Assembly (NCBI RefSeq): GCF_954871325.1
Contig: NC_088778.1
Span: 22,057,120 to 22,121,119 of the forward strand
Direction: 5' to 3'
From: Gordionus sp. m RMFG-2023
Lineage: Eukaryota; Nematomorpha; Gordioida; Chordodea; Parachordodidae
DNA: 64,000 nucleotides
The notes beneath the pieces are model-generated. The model was not told the DNA's origin. It did not search any database and saw only the letters and a program-made list of their open reading frames with translations. A program made the translations under genes and the position numbers. Shown piece after piece: positions 24,733 to 37,154 of the stretch; position 1 is the first letter of the stretch; each line of letters begins with the position of its first letter.

Positions 24733-24960
24733 GGTTGGACAGTATCGTGGATAATTGTATGTTTGTTAATATTTTAGAAGGTATTTGGGACTTAATAATA
24801 TTAAATTTCAAACCTGACCAGGTCCAAAATTTTTTTTATAAAGTTTGTTCCCACCCGATTCCGAACGAATTTTTTTTATTTATCCCCAAAAGTTCAACTC
24901 GAAATAAAAATTATTTGTCCACCTGGCCCGAATTTATTTAAATATAGAGATCTATTTTTT
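24733..24960. mobile_element. hAT terminal fragment
   Basis: A patch with CCTGACCAGGTCC, CACCCGATTCCGAAC and CACCTGGCCCGAATT words spaced about 50 bp apart, ending in TAGAGATCTA. This is the subterminal-repeat style of the TAGWGRTCTGCA hAT families here. The 68-codon open frame across it is a by-product of that repeat. Confidence 0.4.
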
Positions 24961-25331
24961 CGATATAGTTTAACATTTATACTCTTAACATAGTTAAGAG
25001 TTCTTTCAATCTGCAAACAAATAAAATATATTGCCGCCTTATTTTTTGCATAAATTTAAAAAGATGACCCCAATTTTTAAAAGAAAAAATAGGTCCGTGC
25101 CTACTTTTACAGATCTTTAAACATCGTACCCTATTTTTTTCTCTCATTTTTTTGCTTATAATAAATTTAAATATATTCTTATTGATTACGTCCACATATT
25201 AGAGTGTTTATCACTATATTCTACCCTCTCTTTATTTTATAAAATGAATAGATGTAAAAAGGTTTGATTGTTACATATTTTGATTTTCCATGAGATATAA
25301 ACGAAAAAAATAATAAATTTTTTGCGCTTAG

Positions 25332-25627
25332 ACAATTTTCCGACTAATTTTTGCGAGGTCTGTTATCAGGAGCTTGACGCATTGAAAGCAATTGGTGCAG
25401 ACGAGTTTAAGAGTTAAACTGATTAACGCTAAAGCAAAATTTCTATTAGATTTTTATGCAACTATTTTTTCTAACCATTAGAGTTATCTGCTAAACAACA
25501 AGAAGAATTTAGCCAGAATAAGAAGATACATGCTCAATCTAATGGACCTGTAAAATGCAAGAAGAAAATAACATCTAATACCGGCATAAGTAAGGCGACA
25601 AAAACAATTCAAGAACTCCCTAAATGA
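25332..25627 (+). CDS. 3' end of an unrecognised host gene (exons 25332-25412 and 25482-25627)
   Basis: Exon A follows a GCGCTTAG acceptor and reads NFPTNFCEVCYQELDALKAI then GADEFK, ending phase 1. A 69-bp intron (25413-25481, GT..TTAG) joins in phase to exon B: KLSAKQQEEFSQNKKIHAQS, then a Lys-rich part, ending ELPK and a TGA at 25625-25627. A C-x2-C pair is visible; a further possible upstream exon at about 24655-24706 (SCIRNIASSKCHF) also has cysteines, so a zinc-binding domain is conceivable. The family is unknown. The gene would be convergent with the minus-strand gene ending at 26513. Confidence 0.5.
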
Positions 25628-25734
25628 GCTACTATACATCCAAGATTTTTTACATAGCTCAGAACATTTTTGACTATAAATGATATTTTGTGCTCCGCCC
25701 TTTTAAAATAATTAATCATTAGCGTAACTTAGGA

Positions 25735-26085
25735 ATACGGGGGGGAGTGGCATATTGGGTGTAGTTTGATTAGATGAATATTATACATATTAATATTTAT
25801 TGTACTTTATAATATCTAAAACCATGTGTTATTAAATATTCTGAAGACGATATAATGAAAGATATATATATTTATGTTACAGTAAAATTGTTTGACGTAT
25901 TGCATCGAATCATGTATTCTCCTATTTCCTCTAAAATTATAATACTAAATTTTAAAAAACATGTTAAATAAATAATTCAATGTTGGTAAATAGCACTATC
26001 ATTTGTTTAAGATGATATTTGAACAGAAATTTTTGAAGGAGGGGATCTCCTCGCCTCCCCCCTCCTTCCCACTCTTGGCTACGCC
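25735..26085. mobile_element. Probable MITE with G/C-run ends
   Basis: Begins near TAGCGTAACTTAGGAATACG then GGGGGG and ends CCTCCCCCCTCCTTCCC..TTGGCTACGCCTATG. Read on the minus strand the right end is CATAGGCGTAGCCAAG, mirroring ATTAGCGTAACTTAGG on the left. The same right-hand motif (CTGGCTACGCCTATG after a C run) recurs at 38297-38322. About 350 bp, non-coding. The superfamily is unknown. Confidence 0.5.
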
Positions 26086-26512
26086 TATGTATAAATTCAG
26101 TGTAATATTGTTAGATAAATAAAATATTCAAACAATGCTACTTCCCTAAAAATCTATTAAAGTTTTAATATAGAAATAGATAAATGTTTTATTTTACTAT
26201 TGTACTTAGTTTTTTAAATAATTATTTAAAAATTTATTCAATGTTTATCATTATATTAATATTCATAATTGTTAAATTAAGGGGAAAAACTTTGGAATAG
26301 AATTAAATTTTAAATACATCTAGCAGTCGCCTATATAAATTATTTATTTTCTTTATAATTTAAAAACTATATATAATTGGGACATCCGACCCTTTTATGG
26401 GCAAGAGGTATTCACCAAAAAAAATATTATACATAATATCTATTAAGTATTTAAACAATAAATACGTATTTTATAGACAATATATTTTACATAATTAGAT
26501 TGAGAGGGTTTT

Positions 26513-26950
26513 TCAGATCATATCTATTGTATTACCGATGCGTGGTATTGATACTATTGGAGCACTTGCTACGGTATCGTCCTTCAGCGTCAATGAAATA
26601 TTTATAGCGCTACCATGAATAGAGTCGGAGGGAGAGGTCGAGGATCCTAACATATCGCTCCCAAACTCTGGATAAACGGTTATGCGAAATTGGAGTATTC
26701 TTTGGCCCTGACAATGAATTATCGATTTGATTATTCATTCACTGTTTAATAGGAAGGTCACATTGCTACATCATAAGTCCCTCTAACTGACAATTGTAAC
26801 ATATTATTTTTTAATATTGACTGTTTATTTCTGGAATTGTTATATTTCCATGTCGATATTCTTAGGGATTACGGTCAATTGTACATAGTATTTATTAAAA
26901 TCAACTAACTGTGATGGGGTTTCCATGTTAGATTGATATAAAGGGCCGAA
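26513..26950 (-). CDS. 3' end of an unrecognised host gene on the minus strand
   Basis: The last exon (26707-26513) follows ATTGTCAG and encodes 64 aa plus TGA: GQRILQFRITVYPEFGSDML, a Ser-rich loop, then INISLTLKDDTVASAPIVSI, ending GNTIDMI. Alternating hydrophobic residues suggest beta strands. Upstream a second stretch (26950-26843) reads FGPLYQSNMETPSQLVDF and NKYYVQLTVIPKNIDMEI. A small exon giving RGTYD (about 26786-26770) would join phase 0 to the last exon. The full splicing between 26843 and 26786 is not resolved. GC content and codon use stand out from the flanks. I do not recognise the family. Confidence 0.5.
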
Positions 26951-27664
26951 TTTAATTTATTTATACTTTATTTTACAAAGAAAAATAAAAATAATGAATT
27001 TAATTTAATTTATCTGAATCTCAGTTTACAATAAAAAATTATACACGAACATACATATTAATATATAATTTTTTTTATTATTTTTTCATGGTTTAATTCT
27101 TGTGTAAAGAAACAACTTTATTTCTTAATCAGCAATATTATTTATTTCCCTAAATAATATTATAACTTTCAATTTATCTTTTACTTAATTGTAGTGGTAC
27201 TTAGAGGTCTGCAAAATAATTTTTTGGCAGCCCAAGCCTGAATTTAAAAAACTTTTTTGTCCGAGCCCGAACACACATTTTTTAGTCCAACCCGACCCGA
27301 GCCCGAATAAAATTTTACAATTTGAGTTTGAATATTATAATAGCCAAAAAAAATTATGTGTATTTATTCATCGCCACCTTAAATAAAAGTTTATTTGACG
27401 GCCATAATCTTATATATATATTTTTACATTTTATTTAAGTTGTAAAAAATATTATAAAAAGGTTAAAATACAATCGAATCTAAAAATTATAAATAATTTA
27501 ACCATATTTTCATATATTTGTTATCAACAGATCCACCTTTATTTACATATGCGTTTAATTTAGGAAATAATTTATTGCGTAAACCATCATCTATTAAATT
27601 TCTAGAAATTGTCGTGGGATTTGAAATAATGCTTTTAACATCAATACAATATTTCCATATATTG

Positions 27665-27971
27665 CAATGACATATATATAATGCCTAGACTGACGATTCA
27701 TTCATTAAAATGCATTTTTAAGCGTCAATAAAAGCAAATCAGCTGGACCCGCCATTTTGGTAACACATATAGTAATTATTCTCACGTTAAAAACTACTAT
27801 TTAAATTCATAACTTGCTTCCTTATTATCTCGATAATCCGGTAATCCTTAATAAAGTTTTCATCAGATATAGGAATAAATTAGACTCTTGTTTAAAATTT
27901 TTCCAGCTGATTTGCATTGATGTACACTTTTAATGAATGAATCGTCAGTCTAGGTATTATATATGTCATTG
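27665..27971. mobile_element. hAT-type MITE with CAATGACATATATAATG ends, nested
   Basis: 307 bp. The ends CAATGACATATATATAATGC and (minus strand) CAATGACATATATAATACCT begin inverted repeats of about 80 bp including CTAGACTGACGATTCATTCA and CAAATCAGCTGG. Target duplication ATATATTG is exact (27657-27664, 27972-27979). It sits within transposase debris of the 27202-30682 element. Different family from the TAGTGTTG MITEs. Confidence 0.85.
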
Positions 27972-28472
27972 ATATATTGAGCCAATTTTGGCAAAATATT
28001 GGTAGCAATCAACAAAGCCTTCCCCGTGAATTGCATCAAATGATCTCAAATCACTTCCAAAAAATATTTGTGAGCACATTTGTACACTCTTTCTTTTAAT
28101 TTGGCACAATTTTTGAGTTTTTTGGGATCAGTACCAAAAAGGCTATCATTTGTTAATTGAGTTTTATTGTAAATACGCATTTATGCCTTTTTAGTAGATT
28201 TATGCCTAAAATAATTTAATAATTTCATATATTTTATGTATGTTATAGAATTATAAGCCTATATTTTCAAAAATTGCAACTTACATAATTAAGTTTTTCT
28301 TTGTTTTCATTAAATATAAATGAAAATTTTTCCAGACCTCAGATTTGCCATTGGCAATCTTTTCACCAATTTTTATTTAATTTGGCATCCATTGAAATAA
28401 TTTTTTTAATATGAAAATCTGAGGCTATTTAATTAAATAGATATTAGTAAAATATATTTTATTACTTAATAG

Positions 28473-29878
28473 TAGTGCTGTAAACATTTCTAAAATAATC
28501 GAACGCGTTCAACCTTCATTGACAAAAATCGAACACGTTCAAGTTCATGTTCAAAAAAAAAGGAACGCGTTCACGTTCATAAAACCGTTCAAAATTTTAT
28601 GATAAATTTTTTTAAGTTTAATTTAATATAAATAAACTTATATTTTTTAATACAATATATTTTAGCCATGTTAAAAAATAATATAGTTTTATTTTGATAA
28701 TATAATATAGCGAATAAAAAGATAATTTTATTTATAAAAAATTTTTCTTATTAAATTTTAATATGTTTTCAAAATACTTATCTGATAGACAGGAACACTT
28801 GTCAGTTAAAACGGCATTAGCTAAACTAAAAACGCGCTCTACAGGGGCAGATGAGGGGATTGCGGCATACTTAATAAACAGCTCTTTAAACGTGGAGAAT
28901 TAATTAAAAACATTGTTTTGTTATTTGCAAAAAATTGAGATAAGTTATCCTCCTCCAATCCATTCTCTACTCTCGACAAAAAAAAGGATATCTCGAAATT
29001 AACAGTTCTCTAGGGTTTTCAAAGCATTTTTTTCAATAACGCTAAAGTTTATTTTTAATGGGTTCGTTCTGTGGAAGTTTTATCCATGGCCATTGAAGTT
29101 TGAATGCTGGATGTATAATTGTAGAAAGAATATATTGATCCTTATATATATGTTCAAATCTTTAAAAAAATAAAAATATGAAGTGATAGGGTTTAATACC
29201 TTTTATATTAATCCCATTTAATACGGCCTCTATCAATGGTTGACCATATTTGAGGCCACTCATTTTTTTAATTTTAAAATAACTATCGTTATTGTTGGGG
29301 TCAAATATCCCAAATGCATTATTTCTTCAAATTTAATGATTTAAATTAGGTATATCATATAAAATCAAATAATTAATATTAAAATCAAATGTCGTTTTAA
29401 ATTTGAACCTGAAGATTTTGACAATATAATACTTTTTGGCCACATTTTCACTATGTAAGCATTGGATTAGTTCCTTTAATTACATTTATCATATTTGGCC
29501 ATAGTAATGATAATTCATCTGATTTTGGATTTTCAGAATCAGATGATGAGAATTAAATAATAATATCCATGCTTATGCTAATCTATTAAATTAAAATATA
29601 AATAATATTCAAATTAATAAACTATGTGTTAAAAAAATTGAAATGTGAAAAGGAAATACACAGCCGATTGAAAAATATAAATAATACATTATAAAAATCC
29701 GGAAATGTTAAATTTTTCAAATAAATAAAAATAAAAATATTTTTAAAATTGAACGAACGTTAAATTCGAACGCGTTCTTCATAAAAAAGGAACGCGTTCA
29801 CATTCAAGGTTCGTCAAAAATAAAAAGGAACGCCGTTCACGAACGCGTTCATTTTGAACGCGTTCGTTTATAACACTA
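28473..29878 (-). mobile_element. hAT element with GAACGCGTTC subterminal palindromes, nested
   Basis: 1406 bp; ends TAGTGCTGTAAACATTTC and (minus strand) TAGTGTTATAAACGAACG. Target duplication CTTAATAG is exact (28465-28472, 29879-29886). Many GAACGCGTTC palindromes lie near both ends and are likely transposase-binding sites. On the minus strand at about 28882-28740 a clean hAT C-terminal motif reads FIKYAAIPSSAPVERVFSLA, then LSDKYFENILKFNKKNF. The rest of the transposase is decayed or deleted. The same family recurs at 57300-58548 and as a fragment at 59385-59465. Confidence 0.85.
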
Positions 29879-29991
29879 CTTAATAGAATATGATGAAAGT
29901 AAAGTATATAATAATATCGTTAAGTATGCAATGCATTGTACTAAAATATAATATAATGACATAAAATTGTTTGGTATATGGTTATGTAAAT

Positions 29992-30442
29992 TAGTGATCT
30001 GCATCGAACATAATTTTTTCAGCCCGGCCCGGCCCGAAATTTTTTTAAAAAAACTTTTGCCGGCCCGGCCCGAACCCGAATTTTTTTTAAAAATGTTTGT
30101 CGGCCCGGCCCGAACCCGTAATTTTTTTTAAAAAATTTACCGACCTGGCCCGGCCCGAATTTATTTAAATATATAAATTTTTATAATTACTCAAAATAAA
30201 AGACATATGTTATTATCGTTTAGTTTCAATAAATAAAATCAAATATTATTATTTTACATAAAAAACTAAATATAAAATTGATAAATTTAGATATGTTTTA
30301 AAAAAATTCCAAGGTCCGACCCGACCCGGCCCGAATTTTTTTAAAAATATTAAGCCCGGCCCGAAACGATTATTTTAAATAGAATTAGACCCGAGCCCAG
30401 TCCGAAGCCCTTTCGGGCCGGGCCTAACTTTGCAGATCTCTA
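29992..30442. mobile_element. hAT MITE with repeated GGCCCGGCCCG motifs, nested
   Basis: 451 bp; ends TAGTGATCTGCAT and (minus strand) TAGAGATCTGCAAAG. Target duplication ATGTAAAT is exact (29984-29991, 30443-30450). Four left-hand copies of a roughly 50-bp unit built on GGCCCGGCCCGAA followed by a T/A run, and two or three mirrored copies on the right. Non-coding. Confidence 0.85.
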
Positions 30443-30849
30443 ATGTAAATTATAATATAATAATTGAAAATGACATGTTATTCTGATTGACATTTTAAGG
30501 ATAATGGTTATATAATTGACATTATAATTATGATGACTATTTAAGATATTTATATAAATATTTTTTTCGGATCGGGTTGGGTTTCGGGTCTTACAGCTCT
30601 TACAACCCGAACCCGAAAAATATTTTTTTTAATGTCCGAACCCTAGGCTCGGGTCGGGCTACGGACAGCCCATGCAGTTCTATAGTGATGCGTGTGTAAA
30701 GAGAGAGAAAAGGTTTTCTTCTGATGGCATTCAATGAGCCATCACTAATTTCCATCAATTTTTATTACCCTTTTCATTTTCACAATAATTTAAAATGTTA
30801 CTTATCGAAACTAACAATTTTATTAATTACCCTCAGGATTATATCATAA

Positions 30850-33800
30850 ATCAATTAATTTTATCATTTTTTTGTACTATCCAGTACACCTGTGTCATTC
30901 ACATTAATGTGAACTACAATATCAGGCAATCGTAAAATCATATTATCGGAAAAAAAAATAAATGTTAATGTTAAAGCACATTTAACATATTATCCTATAC
31001 ATTTTTCTCCTAATCGAAAATGATCGTTATGCCTAATAACGGTAACCCCATTTATTGCCCTTGGACCTCTTAATTTCTTTGTTATCAAATAAACGTGCCC
31101 AAACTATTTGGCCCGCAATAAATTTGACCCTTTGATCTAACGGGATTACATCATTATTTTTTTTAATTTTAACAAATCCAACGGAACCTTGGTTCTTCTT
31201 CCAAAAAATAACTTCGAAGGAGTGCTACCTTCTCGGTTACGAGAATTAATATAATACAATTGAGACATATAAGTCTAACCCTTCTCTTTTCCAGCCTTTC
31301 TGAGACAATATTTTACAATCGCCACCGTCCTCTCAACTTGTCCATTCAAGCTGGGTTTGATCTATGACTTAGCACAAAACTCTTTAAAATCATCACTTAT
31401 AAAGGCTGTCCCTCTATCGGAAACAATAGTATCCGGTAAACCGAACCTAGCCCATAGTTATATAACCATGTACCTCTTCATATTCTATCAACTTTAAATA
31501 TGAATCAAACGGGGCATAGCGGCATACACGAATTACAGGGGATACATTTCCTTGTAATTTTTCCAATATCATTATCCATATCAGGCCACCATACATAATC
31601 ACGAGCCCAAGATTCCATTTTATCCCTACCCTATGTCCGGCATTTAATAAATTCATAATTTTACTACTTAATTTTAAACGAATTACGGTCCTATATCCCC
31701 GCATAATATAATCATCCACCACGGACAATTCTTTTTCAATTTTTCTATAAATTTTATAATTATTTTTAACGGTTTTTTCCCCTTAAGAATAATTTTATTT
31801 GACTCAATTCCTTATCCCTTAAATTATTGAGCTTGAGATCCTACCAATTTGTAGGACCACCTTTCAACATATGTGTAAAAGAACAAACTAAGGCTTTCTG
31901 ATTATCCATGACTTTATTCTTTGTTATATCGAAATCTTCATCTCTCGATCCCAATCTGGATAAAATATCTGGCAAGCAATTTTCTTTACCTCGCCGATAT
32001 CTCAATTCCACATTAAAACTTCCCACTAATAACAACCAACGTAGTAATCGTCAAGACAACATCAATTATCGATTATTCTTTTTGTGCAAATGAATTAATG
32101 GTTTAAATTACAATCATTTTAGATTAAATATTTAGGCATTTGGTTAACCTAAAAATGACCGCTAACGCTTCCTGTTCAATAATTGAATATCGTGTAACCA
32201 CTTCTCGGAAAATTCTTGAAAAAAATATAATTATTCTTGAAAAAAATATAATTGGTCTTTCCAAACCATCAATTAAATTCAATAATGCACCTCCAACACC
32301 TATGTTAGATGCATCAACAGCTAATATTATTTCTAAATCGTTGTTAAAACAACTAAAATCGGCTCTTTCCCAATTTTCCGCTTTAACATAACAAATGCGA
32401 TTTGTTGCTCATGTGCCTATTCAAAATGAACTCTCTTTTGTAATAATTCATATAAAGGTACTGCAATCCTTTGCAAAATCATACAAAAATCTATGATAAT
32501 AATTTACCATACCCAAAAATGAATGAACCTCCGCTTTATTTGTTGGCGACTTATATTAGATATATTTTTTTAATTTTTATTCAAAGGTTTCATCTCCATC
32601 CCATTTGATCTCTTAAATAGATAACTTCTGTTACCCCAAGAACACCTTTTTTTCTAATGGCCCTCAGACCTTTATCACGATTTCACTTGAAGACTTTTTT
32701 TAAACGTTGATTATGTTCCGATGTTATACCCATTATCAACACATCCATAATAAAAAACACCTTCTAGGCCCTGGAAAACGGATGCCATTGTACGCTGAAA
32801 ATTAGGCGCTGACACAATTAATCCAAAAGGTAACCTACAAAAGGCAAATAATCCATTAGGAGTCCTTATCGTAAAAAATTTATGAATTTTCTCCTTAAAA
32901 GTAACTGTAAATACGTAGAAGAAAAATCAACTTTTGAAAAATACTTTGCACCCTTAAAATTGGCCAAAATTTCCTCAATTCTAGGTAATGGATATTTTAC
33001 TTCCACAACCCTGGATTTAAAGTCACCCGAAAATAGGCATATAGCCTCAACTTTCCATTAGACCTAACTGGAACCAATGGCGTGGCCAATTCACTATACT
33101 CAATCGGAATTAAACCCATCATTTACCCATTTGTCTAATTCGTTTTCTATTTTCTTTATCCATTCAAAAGGAAATCTTCGACATGCTAAAAAAATGGGTA
33201 AAAAACCTTCTTTATTTGACGTCTATTGATAATCATTAAGACCCCCAAACATTTTTTGCCATATTTTTTAACTAAAATACATATAACATTCGTAACTTTA
33301 TTTGACTCATTAATCTCAAAATTTATCATTTGATATATAACAATTTCCATATTTATTTTAGAGCTACTCGGCTCTATCATTACTTTTTCCGGATACTCAA
33401 GAATATGATTGTTTAATTTTATATCGGTTGCCATCTGCAATTATTTTTTTTTTGTTATCAGCATCTAATTCGTCTATGATAAAAAAATCCCAATAATTAT
33501 TACGAGGTTCGATTTTAATAATCCAATTCTACCCCATAATTGTTTCTACATTTTCTTCTACCACCCATAAATCCAAACTTATTTTAGTATCGTTGAAAAC
33601 AGTATCCCATTTGGTTTTACCCAAAACTTTAATCTAGGATCCATCAAATTGCTTAACACACATATTTTCCTCTTCAATAATGCCATGCGGCCAATATTTA
33701 TAAAAAGTTTCTCTAAACATTATAACCTCATCAATGTACATATGATCTACCCTCAATTTAACTCGAGGACAAGGATATTGTTCAGCCAATCTTTCAGTTA

Positions 33801-34640
33801 TTAGTTATGTTTTATTCGGGTTATTTATTATTCTATCTGAAATATTAATTTAATTAGAATCGGAATTCATTCAGCTCGGAATTTAGAGGCTTTTTATCAT
33901 CATTACTATGCTCTTTTTCAATACCCATAAGATATTTTTCCCATTTAAAATTATTATAACCCCTTTTATTCAGATTATATTGATATTTAACATTTTTCAT
34001 TCTATCAACACGATGATAATAAGATTTTCTATAATAATCACTTCTTTTATGATAGTTAAATTCCTATTCACTATTATGGTACATTTTACAATGATCTTGA
34101 TTTTTTACCATATTATATTCATTAAAAAATAGTTTCTCGACCTTTATATGATTATACCCGCAATAGTCAGTTTCGGTACATTTCATGGCCACATGTCCAA
34201 ATTTTTGGCATTTAAAACAAAAGCATGAATCATCATTATCTGATTCTAACACTTCAAATTTATTCAAGTTAATTCCTGAAATTTTTCTGGAACCCAATAA
34301 CGCCTTTCTTAATGGAAAAATATAAAAATTCTGTTCTTTTACGATACAGGTTTCAGCTTTATGCCCCTTATAACCATATCGGTTGCATATAATGTTATCT
34401 AAAGTATTTCTTTTAAAATAAAAAATTGTACCCATTTTTTTTACTTGAAAAACCATTTTTTTCATTAAAACCATTCTTGCCAAAATTTTGACATTTACAT
34501 AAATATATAAAATAAAAATATAATAAATTACTTGTATTGTATATACCTTAATATAAGAGCATGGTAATAATTTATTCCAAACAATTATAAGAAATTTATT
34601 TATAAAAAGTAAGTACACATATAGTTGATTTTACTCTATT
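30850..34640 (-). mobile_element. Ty3/Gypsy LTR retrotransposon fossil (internal region)
   Basis: Reading on the minus strand the usual Gypsy order is visible: a gag tail with two CCHC zinc knuckles (34390-34150), a protease/RT zone (about 33900-32400), an RNase H end with the YRRGKEN..LPDILSRL pattern (about 32000-31940), an integrase zinc-finger zone with VWWP-like context (31730-31450) and integrase-core remains to about 30900. It is broken many times and no LTRs were identified at either side, so it is an old fossil. A hAT element lies just beyond its gag side (34653). Confidence 0.7.
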
Positions 34641-35610
34641 ATATAGAATTAGCAGAGTTGGGCAGGTCCTCCGTAAAAAAATCTAGATACAGATACAGAT
34701 TCTTTATAAAAAAATGAATCTTAGATGCAGATACTAGTATCTTTTTCAAAATATCAAAAAGATACAAGATAAAAGATACTTGTATCTTTTACTAAATTAG
34801 AGTATCTTAAATACAAGATACTTTTAAATTATCATTACAGAATACAGTTTTTATTATTTATTTGTGAAGAACTTAGCACACACATATAAGAATGAATATT
34901 TGCAATAATTAATAAAATATTTATTGATGAATTAATTATAATAACTAGGGATTTTAATATTAATTTTTAACCATTAATAGCTTAAACAGGGAAGGGAGAG
35001 TAGTATATTTAATGGTAATTAAAAATGTGCAAATAAGAAAAAAAATTAAATCAAATGATTTATTAGAATTTGCAGGTTATTTTCTGTGTTGTTCTAAATA
35101 TAGCTTATATTAGGAGTGTATGGCTAAATGGCATCTCTTAAAAAAAATACCAGTTTTATTTTATTCATGATCCTTAATAAGTATTTATCATTACTTGTTT
35201 GTGATATTTATGTATTTTTTAAATTAGTTTATTTTCTAATATAACTTATTAATTCTTGCGTTTGTAATATCATATATATAAATATCATTTAAATCTCTTT
35301 TCAATTTTTTTTTTATTTCTTGCAAAATCATTAATTATATATAAAAATTATGAAAATAATGTACAACATTATATTATAATTATTAAATACATAACAATTT
35401 TCTTTAATGCATTTTAAATTGACTAAATTTTGTAAATAAATACTGTAATGTAATTTTACTTATGTCATTAATAAATAAAAATAACTAATAAAGTTAAATT
35501 CTACCTTATTATAATAATTTTATTAAGAGCCTTTTAAATATCTAATATTATATATCAATTGTAGCTTAAATATTTAAGAACTTGCTAAAATAATTAAATA
35601 TAAAATATAT

Positions 35611-36392
35611 TAGGGATGTGCCAATATTTTTTATAGAATCGGATCGGTCCAATATTTTACCCATTTTAAAATATCAATTATCGATCAATATTATAAAATT
35701 TGATCCGAGGCTTCTTTAACAAAAATAAAATGTTATAAAATTTAAAAAAAATAGTTTTATCTAAAATCATTTATTTTTATAAATAAAATCGAAATCCATT
35801 TTTATGTATATTTTTTTAATAATAATAATTAATTAATAAACATTCTACCATATTGTTATTTTTTTGCGCATTCTGTTTATAAAAGTGTGCGATAATCTCT
35901 TAAGAATCTCTTTTTAGTGAAGCTGGTGATATTGACAGTTGCTATCGCTGCAAGCTGACCTCTGATAAATTGGAAATATTGGTATTTCTAAAAAGAAATC
36001 TTCGCTATATTAATGTTAAATATTATTTTAAATATTTATTTCAAATTTCATAATATAAATGTTTATTGCTTAATAAGTATATAGATTAATGTTATTACTT
36101 ATTATATAAAAGTGATTTAACAATAAAAATATTTTTTATACTTTTAGAATTGCAATTGAGATGAATATAAACTATAACTGATCATTATAATATATTTAAA
36201 TGACATAATTTATGGTATAGTTAAATTATAGATGTTGTACTAATAAATAGTATATTAAAAATTAAAACCATTGTTATCTTTACAGAATACTAAATTAGAT
36301 ATGATATCGGATCGGTAATCGGCCGATATCAATTTAATATCGGGAATATCGGATCGAATCGACCTCTAAAAAGTGGTATCAGTACACCCCTA
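35611..36392 (-). mobile_element. Nested hAT remnant, exact 8-bp target duplication
   Basis: 782 bp; ends TAGGGATGTGCCAATATT and (minus strand) TAGGGGTGTACTGATACC. Target duplication AAATATAT is exact (35603-35610, 36393-36400), though AT-rich. Subterminal ATCGGATCGG, ATCGGCCGATA words on both sides resemble the 4307 family. Minus-strand debris of a hAT C-terminus may lie at about 35990-35880, badly decayed. A related truncated end is at 15900-16027. Confidence 0.75.
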
Positions 36393-36540
36393 AAATATAT
36401 ATATCCAAAATGATTTTAATTTGATAATCAACTATCTTCTATAAAAATTTTAATAACAAATATCTAAGAGGGACTTAAGTATAGGTATTATTATGTTAAT
36501 AATTATAAAATAAAAATGTATATATTATACTTTAGTATGT

Positions 36541-36732
36541 TTACAAAGTTTGTAGAGGAGTTTGTACAATCTTTATTAACTTTTTTACTTGTGCAATTTT
36601 GACATTCGGCTTGTTGTCCTTTTTCACATGAATTACTTTAAAAAATTTTCCATCTAGAATTTTAAGATTCGGGTTTGATTCAGGAGAACCTATCTCCATA
36701 ATTTCATCTTCACTAATATAAATGTTAAACAT
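36541..36732 (-). CDS. Small open frame, possible N-terminal exon of the 34653-37146 hAT transposase
   Basis: 63 codons from ATG: contains SEDEIMEIGSPESNPNLKIL, then GKFFKVIHVKKDNKPNVKIA. The GKFFK..NVKIA part resembles the approach to a BED zinc finger, the usual N-terminal domain of hAT transposases, but the cysteines themselves are missing. It is oriented inward from the right TIR as expected. It is a fragment only. Confidence 0.35.
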   Translation of the reverse strand: MFNIYISEDEIMEIGSPESNPNLKILDGKFFKVIHVKKDNKPNVKIAQVKKLIKIVQTPLQTL

Positions 36733-37154
36733 TCTACAAATTAAAAAATATTACATATAAAATATAACATTTACTTATTTAGTTTTGGTGTTGTTATTTT
36801 TAATCTATCTATCTTTGTGATTTGTAAAATTTCCAACTAATTTTGGTTATCAATATATTTAAAATATAGAAGGAAAAAATAAAGAAAATAATACAAGATT
36901 TTATGAAGAAAATAAAGTTACATTGTGTGATATGTAAATGTTTTAAACATGAATATTAAAAAGAATCTGTATCTGTATCTTTTCAAAGAAAATGAAAAAG
37001 ATACAAGATACTTTTCAAAATAAAGGATCTTAGATACAGATACTAGTATCTTATTAAAAATGTCAATAAGATACTGAGTACAAGATACAAAAGGATCTTG
37101 TATCTTGTATCTTAGATACAAGTATTCGCGGTACTGCCCAACTCTGAGAATTAG

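Larger units (their letters stand above)
27202..30682 (-). mobile_element. Old hAT element carrying three younger insertions
   Basis: The left end TAGAGGTCTGCAAAATAA and right end (minus strand TAGAACTGCATGGGCTGT) are followed inward by GACCCGAGCCCGAA-type words on both sides. Flanks TAGTGGT/TAGTGAT are an imperfect target duplication. Minus-strand transposase debris is readable (ISNPTTISRNLIDDGLRNKL, LNAYVNKGGSVDNKYMKIW), matching the hAT region before the catalytic core. The element is interrupted by 27665-27971, 28473-29878 and 29992-30442, each with its own exact 8-bp duplication, so it is the oldest of the four. Confidence 0.6.
34653..37146 (-). mobile_element. 2.5-kb hAT element with GATACAAGATAC subterminal repeats
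   Basis: Ends CAGAGTTGGGCAGGTCC and (minus strand) CAGAGTTGGGCAGTACC. Target duplication AGAATTAG is exact (34645-34652, 37147-37154). Both ends carry many copies of GATACAAGATAC/GTATCTTGTATC words within about 180 bp, the likely transposase-binding zone. A younger hAT (35611-36392) is nested inside. A minus-strand open stretch (36732-36541) sits where the transposase N-terminus would be. The rest of the coding region is absent or unreadable, so it is non-autonomous. Confidence 0.85.

Noticed and set aside
24735-24941. 68-codon open frame
   Set aside because: It overlies spaced CCCGA-type hAT subterminal words; the frame is incidental.
33908-34132. 74-codon + strand open frame
   Set aside because: It is antisense to the Gypsy fossil and Phe/Ile-rich, so it is a shadow of the opposite strand.
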